From positions 1 through 27,276 of IMG/VR virus record IMGVR_UViG_3300030430_003409: DNA of 27,276 nucleotides, one strand, 5' to 3'. Origin of the DNA: a virus. This document shows, in pieces, positions 8,273 through 15,661 of the stretch. The notes beneath the pieces were generated by a model, which ran no database searches, was not told the DNA's origin, and saw only the letters and a list, made by a program, of their open reading frames with translations. Numbering within the stretch: position 1 is the first letter of the stretch; every line of letters starts with the position of its first letter. Made by a program: the position numbers and the translations under genes.

Positions 8273-8566
8273 TTAGAATTTTTTTTCAGAAATATTTTTT
8301 CTGAAATCTTCTAGCTGTTTCTTTGCTAGTTTTCCTGTATCAATCATTTCAATGAAGTGCTGCTCAACTTTATTAACTATGTTATAAGCTAACCAAAGTT
8401 TTTCTCTTGTAGCTTCTTCATTTACTCCTGTATTGAAAAGGCTCTCTTGATAAAGTTTTCTTAATTTATCAAAAGATTCTTTAAATAATTCGTTTTCAAA
8501 TAATTGTTTAGCTTTGTTCGATTGGGTTATCTCCTGTTGGAGCTTCCCTTCTTGGTCTTTGTTCAT
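8273..8566 (-). CDS. Small helical protein overlapping the portal 3' end
   Basis: A 97-residue, charged, helical protein: MNKDQEGKLQQEITQSNKAKQLFENELFKESFDKLRKLYQESLFN... It begins 59 bases inside the portal gene in another frame; GAAAGA upstream is a weak SD, so translation probably depends on coupling. Similar small helical proteins (with LxKLRxxY and REKLWLAYNIV segments) follow the portal gene in many marine podoviruses. Its function is unknown; a head assembly or portal-associated role follows only from position. Confidence 0.7.
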   Translation of the reverse strand: MNKDQEGKLQQEITQSNKAKQLFENELFKESFDKLRKLYQESLFNTGVNEEATREKLWLAYNIVNKVEQHFIEMIDTGKLAKKQLEDFRKNISEKKF

Positions 8567-10700
8567 TTAATCTTTCTATCTCTCTACCCAACTGATCTGT
8601 AGATTGTTGAGCCGCAAGAAAAGTCTTGTTTCTATTTGATGTAATAAGTTTTTCTATATCTGCATCCGCTTTAATTTTAGCAGTATCAAGCTGTGTATTA
8701 TATTTCAGCTCCATCTCTTTTATTTTAGTTTCAAAACCAAGAATAGCTTCTGTAGTTTCTGATCTTAATTTTTTATTTTCAAGCTCAAGCTCTGCAAGTT
8801 TTCTTCTTTCCTCAGATTGAATTCTTGTAAATTCTATTTTTTCTATCGGTGTTAATGGTGGCTCAGGTGGAGGAGTCATCATTTGTTTACCTTGCTCTGG
8901 ATTTACAAAATAATTTTCAACATTTTTCAATCCTGCGTTTTCAATTATTTTTGATAAACTATTATAAATGTTTTTAAGAGTAACCATTGGGAACTCTCTG
9001 TTACCTTGTAAGCCAAAGGCTTGAAGCTGTCTTTCCAAAATATTATTTAAAATAACTATCTGTTGTTCTTTGGAGCCAGAACCTAATCCTACTGTTATTG
9101 TTATATTATATTTATTTCTCCATTCAGTAGGCATAACTGGAACAAACTGATTGTTAAGTTCTACAATTCTTTCCTTATCTTGATATTTTACAGTTAGTTC
9201 AAATATTTTTCTGAATAAATCTTTAACACCTGTTTCAGAAAAAACTCTTGCGATCAATTCCATTCGCATTTGAGTTTGTGTCATCAATGTGTTTATGCCT
9301 GTTGCAGTTTTATTTAAGCTGTCTGCATCAAGTCCTTGTGCATATCTAGTAACACCTGTTCTAGTTTCTCTTACAGTATCTAAATACTCAAGTAATGGAA
9401 AAGCTTGTTGTGATATTGTTTGAGATTGCATTGGCATCATAACTTGGTTCGGTGGTTGTTTAGTTCTAACAACTCCTCCAGGTCTTGACGTCAGTAGGTC
9501 ATCCAAGTTGACCATACCATCCATTATCGCAACTCTTGAATTATTAGTCAGATACATATTATCAAGTATCTGTCTCATAACTGTAGATTTAATTAATTGA
9601 ACATCCTCTACTAACTCTGAAACTGATCTACCATAAAATCTATGCGGCATTGGAATAGGTGTTAAAGAGCAAAAAGGAATGCTATCGCAAGGCATATTTT
9701 CTAAAACAGTGTAACCACTGTCACCTGCAACAACTACTTTTCTAAGTTCTGCTACACCATCACCATCCATATCAATTTTGATATAACATTCGTATATCTC
9801 AATATCTGCTGTAGAGGCATCTGTTGATTGATTTAATGGAGACTCATCAATATCTGATAATCTTGTCAATCTTTCATCATTCAATATCATATTGTTTGAT
9901 GTAGGAAGTGTTTCAATTATCTCTTGATCAAAACCCATTTCAATTAGTTCTGATCTTGTTCTTAAAACTCTATGAGCTACAAAATTTGCATCTTCAATTG
10001 TTTTGGCATTTCTTTCAATTAGAAATTCTTCTGGTGGTACATTTTCAATTTTAACCTTACCACCTGCAACAAATCTTTTTATAATAACATTATGAAGTTT
10101 TGGTATAGGAACTTCACTTAAATCTTGACCTTGAGCTTCAGCAACTTTTTTAGCTTCTTCCAAAAGCTGCTTACCTTTTTCATCTTCAAATTCTTCATGC
10201 GATACGATTTCAACATTGTCATCATTAACAAGAACCTGATACTCTTGGTCATTTAAATTTTCATAAGTTTCTTGGTGTTGTCTTTCGCTGTCATCCCAAT
10301 AAACTTTTACTATTCCATTTTTTTCTAATAATGCATCTTTGAACCAAGTATATAAAATTGTAAAACCTGGATTATCTTTGTTAAATATATAATTAATATA
10401 ATTTGTTGCTTGTTCAGCCAAAGGTACATCTTCTGCTTTCATTGGCTCACACTTACAAACTTGATCAGATGCAGTAAAAATTCTTAGTAAGTTTGGTAAA
10501 ATTGTTTCAATTGTGTCTGAAACATCTGTACTTACCACCTGGCTACGACCATCAATTTCAGTACCAAGTTTATCTCCCATGTAATACTCAAGAGATTTTT
10601 TTCTTTGAGATGTAAGGTTGCTACCCATGTAACCAATAGCATTATTTATTTCTCTATTGATTATCGATCTTAATTCTATTTCTGTAACTTTTTCTGCCAT
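8508..10700 (-). CDS. Portal protein
   Basis: A 730-residue protein that forms the dodecameric ring through which DNA enters and leaves the head. The N-terminus (NAIGYMGSNLTSQRKKSLEYYMG, GRSQVVSTDVSDTIE) and the core (FYGRSVSELVEDVQLIKSTVMRQILDNMYLTNN, about 346-378, then GIN-TLMTQTQMRMELIARVFSE) match the P22/SU10-like portal class. The C-terminal 110 residues are a long coiled coil, like the barrel of long portals. No SD precedes the ATG, which lies one base after the TerL stop, so expression is probably coupled to terminase. Length agrees with the P22-type family (about 700 residues). Confidence 0.9.
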   Translation of the reverse strand: MAEKVTEIELRSIINREINNAIGYMGSNLTSQRKKSLEYYMGDKLGTEIDGRSQVVSTDVSDTIETILPNLLRIFTASDQVCKCEPMKAEDVPLAEQATNYINYIFNKDNPGFTILYTWFKDALLEKNGIVKVYWDDSERQHQETYENLNDQEYQVLVNDDNVEIVSHEEFEDEKGKQLLEEAKKVAEAQGQDLSEVPIPKLHNVIIKRFVAGGKVKIENVPPEEFLIERNAKTIEDANFVAHRVLRTRSELIEMGFDQEIIETLPTSNNMILNDERLTRLSDIDESPLNQSTDASTADIEIYECYIKIDMDGDGVAELRKVVVAGDSGYTVLENMPCDSIPFCSLTPIPMPHRFYGRSVSELVEDVQLIKSTVMRQILDNMYLTNNSRVAIMDGMVNLDDLLTSRPGGVVRTKQPPNQVMMPMQSQTISQQAFPLLEYLDTVRETRTGVTRYAQGLDADSLNKTATGINTLMTQTQMRMELIARVFSETGVKDLFRKIFELTVKYQDKERIVELNNQFVPVMPTEWRNKYNITITVGLGSGSKEQQIVILNNILERQLQAFGLQGNREFPMVTLKNIYNSLSKIIENAGLKNVENYFVNPEQGKQMMTPPPEPPLTPIEKIEFTRIQSEERRKLAELELENKKLRSETTEAILGFETKIKEMELKYNTQLDTAKIKADADIEKLITSNRNKTFLAAQQSTDQLGREIERLNEQRPRREAPTGDNPIEQS

Positions 10701-10701
10701 A

Positions 10702-11970
10702 TTAAACTATATAATTTGTATTAACTGGTATGTTTTCTTTCCAGTTGCTTATCTCTGCTCCTTCACCCACAACCCCTGTCCTGAAAGCATCGGCACAGTG
10801 ACTTGCGTAATTGTGATGGGGCTTATTTCTAAAGCATTGATTTTTATCATCCCATCTTTTTTGATAAGCTTTTAAATACTCAATACCTTGTCTGCATTTA
10901 TTTTTATCAAACCAACAGTTTGGCAAAGTCTTTCGTACAGCTTCTATGCCATCTTCAATTGATAGTTTGGGTGCAACTTCACCTGCAATACCCAATTCAA
11001 GAAGACTCTCTAATCTTGACTTACCATAGTTGCCAAGCTCCCTAACTTTAACATCATGGGGTAAAATATGTTTTGAATACTCATAACCTTTTTGATCAAT
11101 TACATTTACATAATGATCAAGACCCTCACCTGCATTTTCATAATAATCAATCAATCTGATCTCACCCTTGTATCTTTGAGCAAACCAAATTGAAGTTTGA
11201 TCGTTCATGCCAAGATCCCACCATGTTTCAACGTCAATTGCTTCATCATAAGGAAGTTCCGCAATCCTACCATCTTCTTCTAGTTTTTCGATGATGGCTC
11301 CATAATAAGATCCTGTTATTGCAGCTTGAAAGCTACATTCGAATTCTTGTTGGTATAAATCTTCTGACATTACAGCTTTTGCTGCATCAAGTTCTTCTTG
11401 ATCAAGAATGCCTGTTTCACTTGCTTTGAACATACAAGCAAACCAATCTTTTTTCTCTTTTGCTTCTGAATAAAGATCGTAAAAGAAATTTCTGCCTTTT
11501 GGTGTTCCAATAAACACACACCAACCCTTTCGGTCAGCCAAAGCAGGTCTGATGACTTCTGGAAAGATAGTTGGTTTTATGCTTTGAGTTTCGTCAAAAA
11601 CACAACCATCTAAAAAAATTCCTCTTAAAGATTGATCGTTCTCAGCTCCTAGAATTGTAATCCTAGAACCATTTGGCAGATCGCATCTTAATTCAGACTC
11701 ATTAAATTTTGTGTTCGGTATTTTACCTGCAAACTGTTTTATATAATCCCAAGCTGTTGCCTTACCTTGTTTAAAGGTTGGAGATATGAAAGCATATCTT
11801 GGGCTTGGCAAAGGATTTGTAAGTGCTGCTCTGATCATGTGATTGATCATTGCTACAGTCTTTCCTGCTCTACGATGAAGGACACAAACACTAAATCGGC
11901 TCTTATCAATTTTTTCATGCAAAAATTTTTGGAGCTTTCTAGGCTTGTATGGAATGACAATCTCAGGCAT
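10702..11970 (-). CDS. terL: Terminase large subunit
   Basis: A 422-residue packaging ATPase/nuclease. Walker A is HRRAGKT (32-38). Walker B is CVFDETQ (123-129) with D126 and catalytic E127; most relatives have DEY/DEA here. The coupling motif is IGTPKG (154-159). Nuclease acidic residues are plausible at D252 (WWDLG), D305 (LPHD) and D394 (NYASHCADAFRTG, 387-399). The enzyme translocates DNA into the procapsid through the portal and cuts it. The start ATG has no close SD; a G6 run 15 bases upstream follows the previous stop. The small-subunit gene is 0.5 kb upstream, separated by a small gene and a gene-free gap. Confidence 0.95.
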   Translation of the reverse strand: MPEIVIPYKPRKLQKFLHEKIDKSRFSVCVLHRRAGKTVAMINHMIRAALTNPLPSPRYAFISPTFKQGKATAWDYIKQFAGKIPNTKFNESELRCDLPNGSRITILGAENDQSLRGIFLDGCVFDETQSIKPTIFPEVIRPALADRKGWCVFIGTPKGRNFFYDLYSEAKEKKDWFACMFKASETGILDQEELDAAKAVMSEDLYQQEFECSFQAAITGSYYGAIIEKLEEDGRIAELPYDEAIDVETWWDLGMNDQTSIWFAQRYKGEIRLIDYYENAGEGLDHYVNVIDQKGYEYSKHILPHDVKVRELGNYGKSRLESLLELGIAGEVAPKLSIEDGIEAVRKTLPNCWFDKNKCRQGIEYLKAYQKRWDDKNQCFRNKPHHNYASHCADAFRTGVVGEGAEISNWKENIPVNTNYIV

Positions 11971-11987
11971 TCTGAAACAAAACCCCC

Positions 11988-12176
11988 CTAATGTATGGTT
12001 TTATTTTCAGGAACAAATAAACTTTCTATTCCCAGATCATGCATAAGGTATTTTGAGAATTTTCTAGCTTCTAATATGTCTTCAAAGCCCCCAAAATGCA
12101 CAACAACAGACTTGCTGTTCTCCATGACGTAAATAATTGCAGAATATCCTTTTAATTCATCTTCAAAATCGATCAT
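11988..12176 (-). CDS. 62-aa conserved-type unknown protein
   Basis: A short acidic protein, MIDFEDELKGYSAIIYVMENSKSVVVHFGGFEDILEARKFSKYL..., with an alternating beta-alpha pattern (IIYV, SVVVHFGGF, EARKFSKYLMHDLGI) that looks like a compact ferredoxin-like or dodecin-like fold. AGGA lies eight bases before the ATG. It lies between the terminase subunits and reads in the same direction, so a packaging accessory role is possible. I do not recognise its function. Confidence 0.65.
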   Translation of the reverse strand: MIDFEDELKGYSAIIYVMENSKSVVVHFGGFEDILEARKFSKYLMHDLGIESLFVPENKTIH

Positions 12177-12504
12177 AAAACTTTCCTAATCTAGTTATGC
12201 GTACCTTCCCTAACATTTACACAGCACACAAAAAAAAATTTGCGGTATGGTTCGTAATAAAACCCCCCAAAAGCTACAAAAATAACCAAAAAAACAAGTC
12301 TATTGAATATTAAGCAATTGACATGACTACTTTTTTATTATTTTACGCAGCATTTATAAAATAACTATGTAAAAACTATGCAAACCAATCAACAAGTATT
12401 AATAAAACAGCAAAAAAATCTAAAAAAAACTTTATATAGCTTGTCTGGGCAAGTTTGCTTATAAAATGAATTAATTAAACTATTAACCCTGTTATTGCTT
12501 AGTT
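12177..12504. other. 328-bp gene-free gap between terminase subunits
   Basis: No credible reading frame on either strand. It holds paired 11-bp repeats (12363-12384), a C6 run (AAAACCCCCC at 12259-12268, repeated at 11979-11988), poly-A tracts, a TTGACA box at 12319-12324, and after TerS a weak minus-strand hairpin with a T8 tract (about 12421-12455). It could hold the late promoter for terL and the packaging recognition site, since terminases often bind DNA near terS. These roles are inference. Confidence 0.5.
12363..12384 (+). repeat. Tandem 11-bp repeat, CTATGTAA type
   Basis: AACTATGTAAA (12363-12373) is followed directly by AACTATGCAAA (12374-12384), a one-base difference. The same 11-bp paired arrangement occurs near the integrase at 21387-21408. 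One-turn spacing suits a protein that binds neighbouring sites on one DNA face, such as integrase arm sites or an operator. Confidence 0.6.
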
Positions 12505-12918
12505 TTAATTATTCCATTTAACAACTAGAGGACTATTTTTATCACCAGAAACAGTCAAATTATCTTTTTTTCCATATACTTTTGCGTTTAATTTCTCCGC
12601 TCTCCATTTAGCAAGTGATATAAATTCTTTGACTAAGTGAGTAGATCCTAAATCTACTTTATCCTTATGCTTTGCGTCTTGTATAGCTTCATTGATTAAA
12701 TTCTGAGCATCTGACAAACAATATTCAATTCCGTCTTGCTTAGCTTGGCTATATTTAGCTCTTAATGATGGATATTTCTTCTCATCATTAAGCCAACCTC
12801 TAAAACATTCCCATGACAAATCATGGTTTTTAAGACTGGTTTTAATGCTAATGCCTTGAGCTAAATCTTTCATAATTGAGTTTATTAATTCTTTGCTGTA
12901 TTTGGTTATATTTGGCAT
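12505..12918 (-). CDS. terS: Terminase small subunit
   Basis: A 137-residue protein with an N-terminal helix-turn-helix (about 8-45: YSKELINSIMKDLAQGISIKTSLKNHDLSWECFRGWL), a central helical oligomerisation region, and WRAEKLNAKVYGKK at 105-118, a hallmark of the Sf6/P22-like small terminase group. It binds the packaging site and presents DNA to TerL. No SD is seen; a TATAAA (plus-strand TTTATA at 12927-12932) lies only about 9 bases before the ATG, so the message may be nearly leaderless. It is the first gene of the virion block and faces the divergent regulatory region. Confidence 0.85.
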   Translation of the reverse strand: MPNITKYSKELINSIMKDLAQGISIKTSLKNHDLSWECFRGWLNDEKKYPSLRAKYSQAKQDGIEYCLSDAQNLINEAIQDAKHKDKVDLGSTHLVKEFISLAKWRAEKLNAKVYGKKDNLTVSGDKNSPLVVKWNN

Positions 12919-13090
12919 AATTCTAGTTTATAATCGTTCTAAATAAAGTGTTGCATAAATACAACAGTTTAAATGTTGTTATTGTTAAGTTTTATTTTGT
13001 CTATATCTATTATTAATCAGTTGACATTCTGTTATCATTCATTATTATCTTGTTATGATTCAATTTAACAACATAACAGAGAGGAAAAAA
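12919..13090. promoter_or_regulatory. Divergent operator/promoter region with TGTT half-sites
   Basis: The region separates terS (minus) from a plus-strand gene. TGTTATCATTCA (13030-13041) recurs as TGTTATGATTCA (13051-13062), 21 bp apart, and CATAACA (13072-13078) is an inverted copy. Further TGTTG/CAACA half-sites lie at 12949-12953, 12962-12966 and 12974-12978. Two-turn spacing over a promoter suggests repressor or activator binding. Confidence 0.55.
13021..13048 (+). promoter_or_regulatory. Sigma70-type promoter for the 13091 operon
   Basis: TTGACA (13021-13026), a 16-bp spacer, then TATTAT (13043-13048). A second possible -10, TATGAT at 13054-13059 preceded by TGT (extended -10), overlaps one operator-like repeat. 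The expected start near 13055 leaves a leader of about 36 bases with GAGAGG before the ATG at 13091. Confidence 0.65.
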
Positions 13091-13579
13091 ATGGAAAAGA
13101 CGATCGATTTTGGTAAAATAGATTACCATAATATTAATAAAAGAAATTGCAGAGCTACAGTTACAATTAAATGGGATGGTATAAACTTTGCTGCATCTGG
13201 TAACATCTGGAACCATAAAGAAACAGATATAATATCAGGTGGTCAAAATCTTGATACTTTAAAACAATATTTTAAAAATAATATTTTGTTTGGAGTAATT
13301 TACAATCTTTGGAAAAATTATCATCTTAATGATATGACTCCAGGCAGCCCCAAACAAATGAAGCACCTTGCAACTATTGAAAGACCGCAAGACGCAGAGT
13401 TTTATACATGGGAATGCGATCAATTAAAAAAGGTTAATTTATTAGTTGATGAGTCTTTTTTGCATGATGGAAAGCCTTATAAATACGGCTCTGCTTGGTT
13501 GCTTAAAGAAATTCCAGAAAATGTAAAAAGAAAAATTAACATGATTGTAAAAAGTCCAATAAATAAGGGGGTTGCATGA
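13091..13579 (+). CDS. Conserved phage protein with YHLNDM / GKPYKYGSAWL motifs
   Basis: A 162-residue protein. An upstream ATG at 13055 exists, but GAGAGG six bases before 13091 decides the start. Motifs: SGNIWNHKETDIISGGQ (about 36-52), YHLNDMTPGSPKQ (about 79-91) and DGKPYKYGSAWLLKEIP near the C-terminus. I recognise this combination from small proteins spread over many phages and mobile elements; its function is unknown to me. It lies first in a short plus-strand operon controlled by the operator-rich region, away from the structural block, so it is probably an early or regulatory gene. Its stop overlaps the next start as ATGA. Confidence 0.78.
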   Translation: MEKTIDFGKIDYHNINKRNCRATVTIKWDGINFAASGNIWNHKETDIISGGQNLDTLKQYFKNNILFGVIYNLWKNYHLNDMTPGSPKQMKHLATIERPQDAEFYTWECDQLKKVNLLVDESFLHDGKPYKYGSAWLLKEIPENVKRKINMIVKSPINKGVA

Positions 13580-13749
13580 AGTTAAAATATATAAATTTAG
13601 ATTTTATTTCACCCAGTAAAGATTGTGATGAATGCGATTTTGTAAATAATTATTGTTGTTTTGAGTGTGAGCATGATCAAGTAAAAAATAAACATCCTAA
13701 TGCAACTTATTCAGATAATTGTGAATGGATTTTAAAGGGGGATGCATGA
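13576..13749 (+). CDS. 57-aa Cys-rich (zinc-binding?) protein
   Basis: A short gene with ATGA overlap upstream and AAGGGGG four bases before its ATG. The peptide contains CDEC (17-20), then CC-FEC (27-31) and H34, H40, C49, a likely small zinc site. Acidic residues dominate. Its stop overlaps the next ATG (ATGA). No known family is recognised; small zinc-binding phage proteins of this size often bind nucleic acids or host regulators. Confidence 0.7.
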   Translation: MKLKYINLDFISPSKDCDECDFVNNYCCFECEHDQVKNKHPNATYSDNCEWILKGDA

Positions 13750-13907
13750 AGTTAAAAGAATATAAATCTTTCTGCGATCTGCTTACAAAAGAGCTTAAAA
13801 GAAAAATGTTTCCTTTTAATGACTTTGGAGAAGCTCAAAGGATCAAATTAAGGTCAAATGTTTTACAATTCCCAGTTATTAAAACATATAAACAGAAGAA
13901 AAATTAA
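13746..13907 (+). CDS. 53-aa basic protein
   Basis: MKLKEYKSFCDLLTKELKRKMFPFNDFGEAQRIKLRSNVLQFPVIK... is a basic, mostly helical peptide. A longer frame begins at 13725, but the ATG at 13746 has AAGGGGG four bases upstream and an ATGA overlap with the previous gene. The 23 bases around its start copy those of the preceding gene almost exactly. Function unknown. Confidence 0.65.
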   Translation: MKLKEYKSFCDLLTKELKRKMFPFNDFGEAQRIKLRSNVLQFPVIKTYKQKKN

Positions 13908-13911
13908 AATA

Positions 13912-13961
13912 AATAGCCCCTAGCAAGAGAGAGAAAAAAAGCGAAAATACTGGGGGCTATT
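13912..13961 (+). ncRNA. 12-bp hairpin with a purine-rich 26-nt loop between convergent genes
   Basis: AATAGCCCCTAG (13912-13923) pairs with CTGGGGGCTATT (13950-13961). On the plus-strand RNA all 12 positions pair, one as U-G; on the minus-strand RNA the same position is a C-A mismatch, so the plus-strand RNA is favoured. The loop is almost all purines. On the minus strand it is followed by TATTTTAATTTTT, so it may also stop the opposing operon. It is either a bidirectional terminator or the core of a small RNA. Confidence 0.5.
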
Positions 13962-14042
13962 AATATCTAATTTAACAAGATTTAGATTGTAATTAACCTA
14001 ATTATACCAGATGTAGTATGATAATTTTGCAACATTGTCAAA

Positions 14043-14459
14043 TTATTTTATAAATTTTTTTATATTTTTGTTTGCGATAACGCATAAGTCTAGCAAAGCG
14101 GTCAAATAGTCTTGCCTCAATGCTTCATGGCTTCTATGTAAATAAAGCTTTTTCAATGCTCTATATGACTTTGGATAGGGGTAATTTTTAAATTTAATAA
14201 GTTCTCTTTGCTCAAATGATGCTTTTAACACTAAATTACAGCAAAAATCATGGATTGTCATCTGTCTAGCTGTTGGTATTATTTTCATTTTGCCGCCAGT
14301 ATCTTTGTACTTGTTGTTCTCTGGAACTACATCAAGCAACATAAAATTAGTTGGGCAGTTGGGCTTTTTAATATTTGGTAAATGTTTGTTTACAAAAGAT
14401 GTAATCTGTAAAAGTTTATCTAAATGATTTGGAGTTAAAGGGAATTCAATATCAATCAT
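14043..14459 (-). CDS. Unknown protein with a C-terminal HTH-like region
   Basis: A 138-residue protein. Residues about 60-130 (PTARQMTIHDFCCNLVLKASFEQRELIKFKNYPYPKSYRALKKLYLHRSHEALRQDYLTAL) resemble distantly the DUF6362-type helix-turn-helix found in phages, where a sigma-like HTH ends with an RxDYxxAL helix. The N-terminus (MIDIEFPLTPNHLDKLLQI...) is unassigned. It overlaps the upstream 65-residue gene by 8 bases. It may be a late-gene regulator; the resemblance is weak, so this is a suggestion only. Confidence 0.6.
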   Translation of the reverse strand: MIDIEFPLTPNHLDKLLQITSFVNKHLPNIKKPNCPTNFMLLDVVPENNKYKDTGGKMKIIPTARQMTIHDFCCNLVLKASFEQRELIKFKNYPYPKSYRALKKLYLHRSHEALRQDYLTALLDLCVIANKNIKKFIK

Positions 14460-14649
14460 TTTTATATATTTCCTCTAAATAGTCCATAAATCGGTCATTA
14501 CTAAGCTTTGTACGCATTTCTTTTATTTGTTTGTGTCTGGCATGGGTGTGGGGGTTTTTTTTATTTCTGGTTATTGCTCTTTGATAATTAAAATTTGATT
14601 TCTTCCTGATATTTTCAAGAGTCTTTTCAATAAATTTCTTTTTATCCAT
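14452..14649 (-). CDS. 65-aa basic unknown protein
   Basis: MDKKKFIEKTLENIRKKSNFNYQRAITRNKKNPHTHARHKQIKEMRTKLSNDRFMDYLEEIYKND is basic and helical, with a His/Lys-rich middle. No SD is evident before its ATG, which follows AT-rich DNA (TATATAT). It lies below a pair of 23-bp-spaced repeats that may control it, and its 3' end overlaps the next gene. No family is recognised. Confidence 0.55.
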   Translation of the reverse strand: MDKKKFIEKTLENIRKKSNFNYQRAITRNKKNPHTHARHKQIKEMRTKLSNDRFMDYLEEIYKND

Positions 14650-14682
14650 ATATATATTCTCTATTAATTATTATCTATTTAA

Positions 14683-14725
14683 GACCTACAAAAATTGACA
14701 CCCCTGACTTATAAAAATTGACATC
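14683..14725. repeat. Two direct repeats at 23-bp spacing with TTGACA cores
   Basis: 14683-14702 and 14706-14725 match at 17 of 20 positions, and all three differences are C/T exchanges. Each contains AAAAATTGACA. They lie in the 80-bp gap upstream of the minus-strand 65-residue gene. They look like operator sites, or as the plus strand carries perfect -35 boxes, tandem antisense promoters. Confidence 0.6.
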
Positions 14726-14729
14726 CGCA

Positions 14730-15125
14730 TTATTTTAATTTTACTATTTTGCCTTTTGTTATTTCTTCATTAAGTTTTTTCTCATGGAGCTTCAATTTAA
14801 TGTTATCTGATATTTTTTTACGTTTACCCCTATTCATTCTAATTATATGCTGCATTTCATTTCTATCGAATGTATAGCGATTAGGTTTGTTTCGGTCTGG
14901 TTGCTGCCTGGCAATGAGTCCAAAAAGTGTCAAATTGTCAACATACTTACGCAGTGTAGCTTCTGATTTTATTCCTGTCCTTCGCATCAAATACTTGTTT
15001 GTGACATTGATGCCATTTTTACAATTTTTGAAACGTCTTAATAAAATATAAATTAATTTTTCATGGCTATTTAAATTAAGATTGTCTAGCAATTCTATGT
15101 CAACCTTTTCAAATGTCCAACTCAT
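14730..15125 (-). CDS. Winged-helix DNA-binding protein (replication or regulatory)
   Basis: A 131-residue protein. Residues 18-86 form a winged helix: LNSHEKLIYILLRRFKN, then INVTNKYLMRRTGIKSEATLRKYVDNLTLFGLI and a wing RNKPNRYTF. This is the arrangement of phage replication initiator N-termini (lambda O-like HTH) and of MarR-like regulators. The basic C-terminus lacks any further domain, so it is shorter than a full initiator. It overlaps the methyltransferase gene by ATGA. A role in origin binding or gene control is equally possible. Confidence 0.72.
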   Translation of the reverse strand: MSWTFEKVDIELLDNLNLNSHEKLIYILLRRFKNCKNGINVTNKYLMRRTGIKSEATLRKYVDNLTLFGLIARQQPDRNKPNRYTFDRNEMQHIIRMNRGKRKKISDNIKLKLHEKKLNEEITKGKIVKLK

Positions 15126-15661
15126 ATTTCATTACCCCATACATCCCAACCAGGTGTTTTCTGTCTGGCAAAAAGTTCAATTCTTGGAAGATCACCGCAC
15201 AATTCAACTATGCGATTTCTAATTGTGTCTGGTTTTCTGCTGTGTTCTCTTATTTTTTCAATGATTACTTGGCGGACTTTTTTAGACACCCTCTTTGGTT
15301 TGCCTTTTGTTGCAAGTAAACAAATTTCATTATTGGATCTAGTCCAATAACCAAGACCAATAAAAATGCTATCTGATTTTTTATTTTTTTTTATCCAACT
15401 AAATGCACAGGTTTTATATTTAAAGTTCCATGATTTTATAGTTTCAAGACCTTCCTTTAATAACGGATATGTAACCCAAATAAATAATATACAATCTTTT
15501 TTACAAATTTTTTTAACTGGTAATTTTTTTATTTGATCAATTGACATTACATTATAATGAATGTCTGCGGATCTTTTATTGCCTTTTTTTGACCATGATT
15601 TAAAAGACCATGCAGGATCAGCATAAATAATATTATATTTTTTTTTGGGAAATGAGATCAA
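15122..15661 (-). CDS. MT-A70 family adenine methyltransferase
   Basis: A SAM-dependent N6-adenine methyltransferase of 179 residues. The catalytic motif DPAW is at 15-18 (IIYADPAWSF); GYWTRSNNEICLLATKGKP and SRKPDTIRNRIVELCGD, then GWDVWGNE at the end, are characteristic of the phage MT-A70 group. The frame is open to a TTG at 15724 but no ATG exists; I chose TTG at 15659-15661, which overlaps the upstream stop as TTGA and has a G5 run about eight bases upstream, giving the usual short N-terminus before the DPxW strand. No restriction partner is evident, so it is an orphan enzyme, probably protecting phage DNA or marking it. Confidence 0.88.
   Translation of the reverse strand: MISFPKKKYNIIYADPAWSFKSWSKKGNKRSADIHYNVMSIDQIKKLPVKKICKKDCILFIWVTYPLLKEGLETIKSWNFKYKTCAFSWIKKNKKSDSIFIGLGYWTRSNNEICLLATKGKPKRVSKKVRQVIIEKIREHSRKPDTIRNRIVELCGDLPRIELFARQKTPGWDVWGNEI

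Noticed and set aside
12241-12270. GGTTCG followed by C6 as a tRNA-like or att sequence
   Set aside because: No tRNA arms or acceptor stem can be drawn around it.
13055-13090. Earlier ATG for the 13091 gene
   Set aside because: It overlaps the predicted transcription start and an operator-like repeat, and has no SD; the ATG at 13091 has GAGAGG at the right distance.
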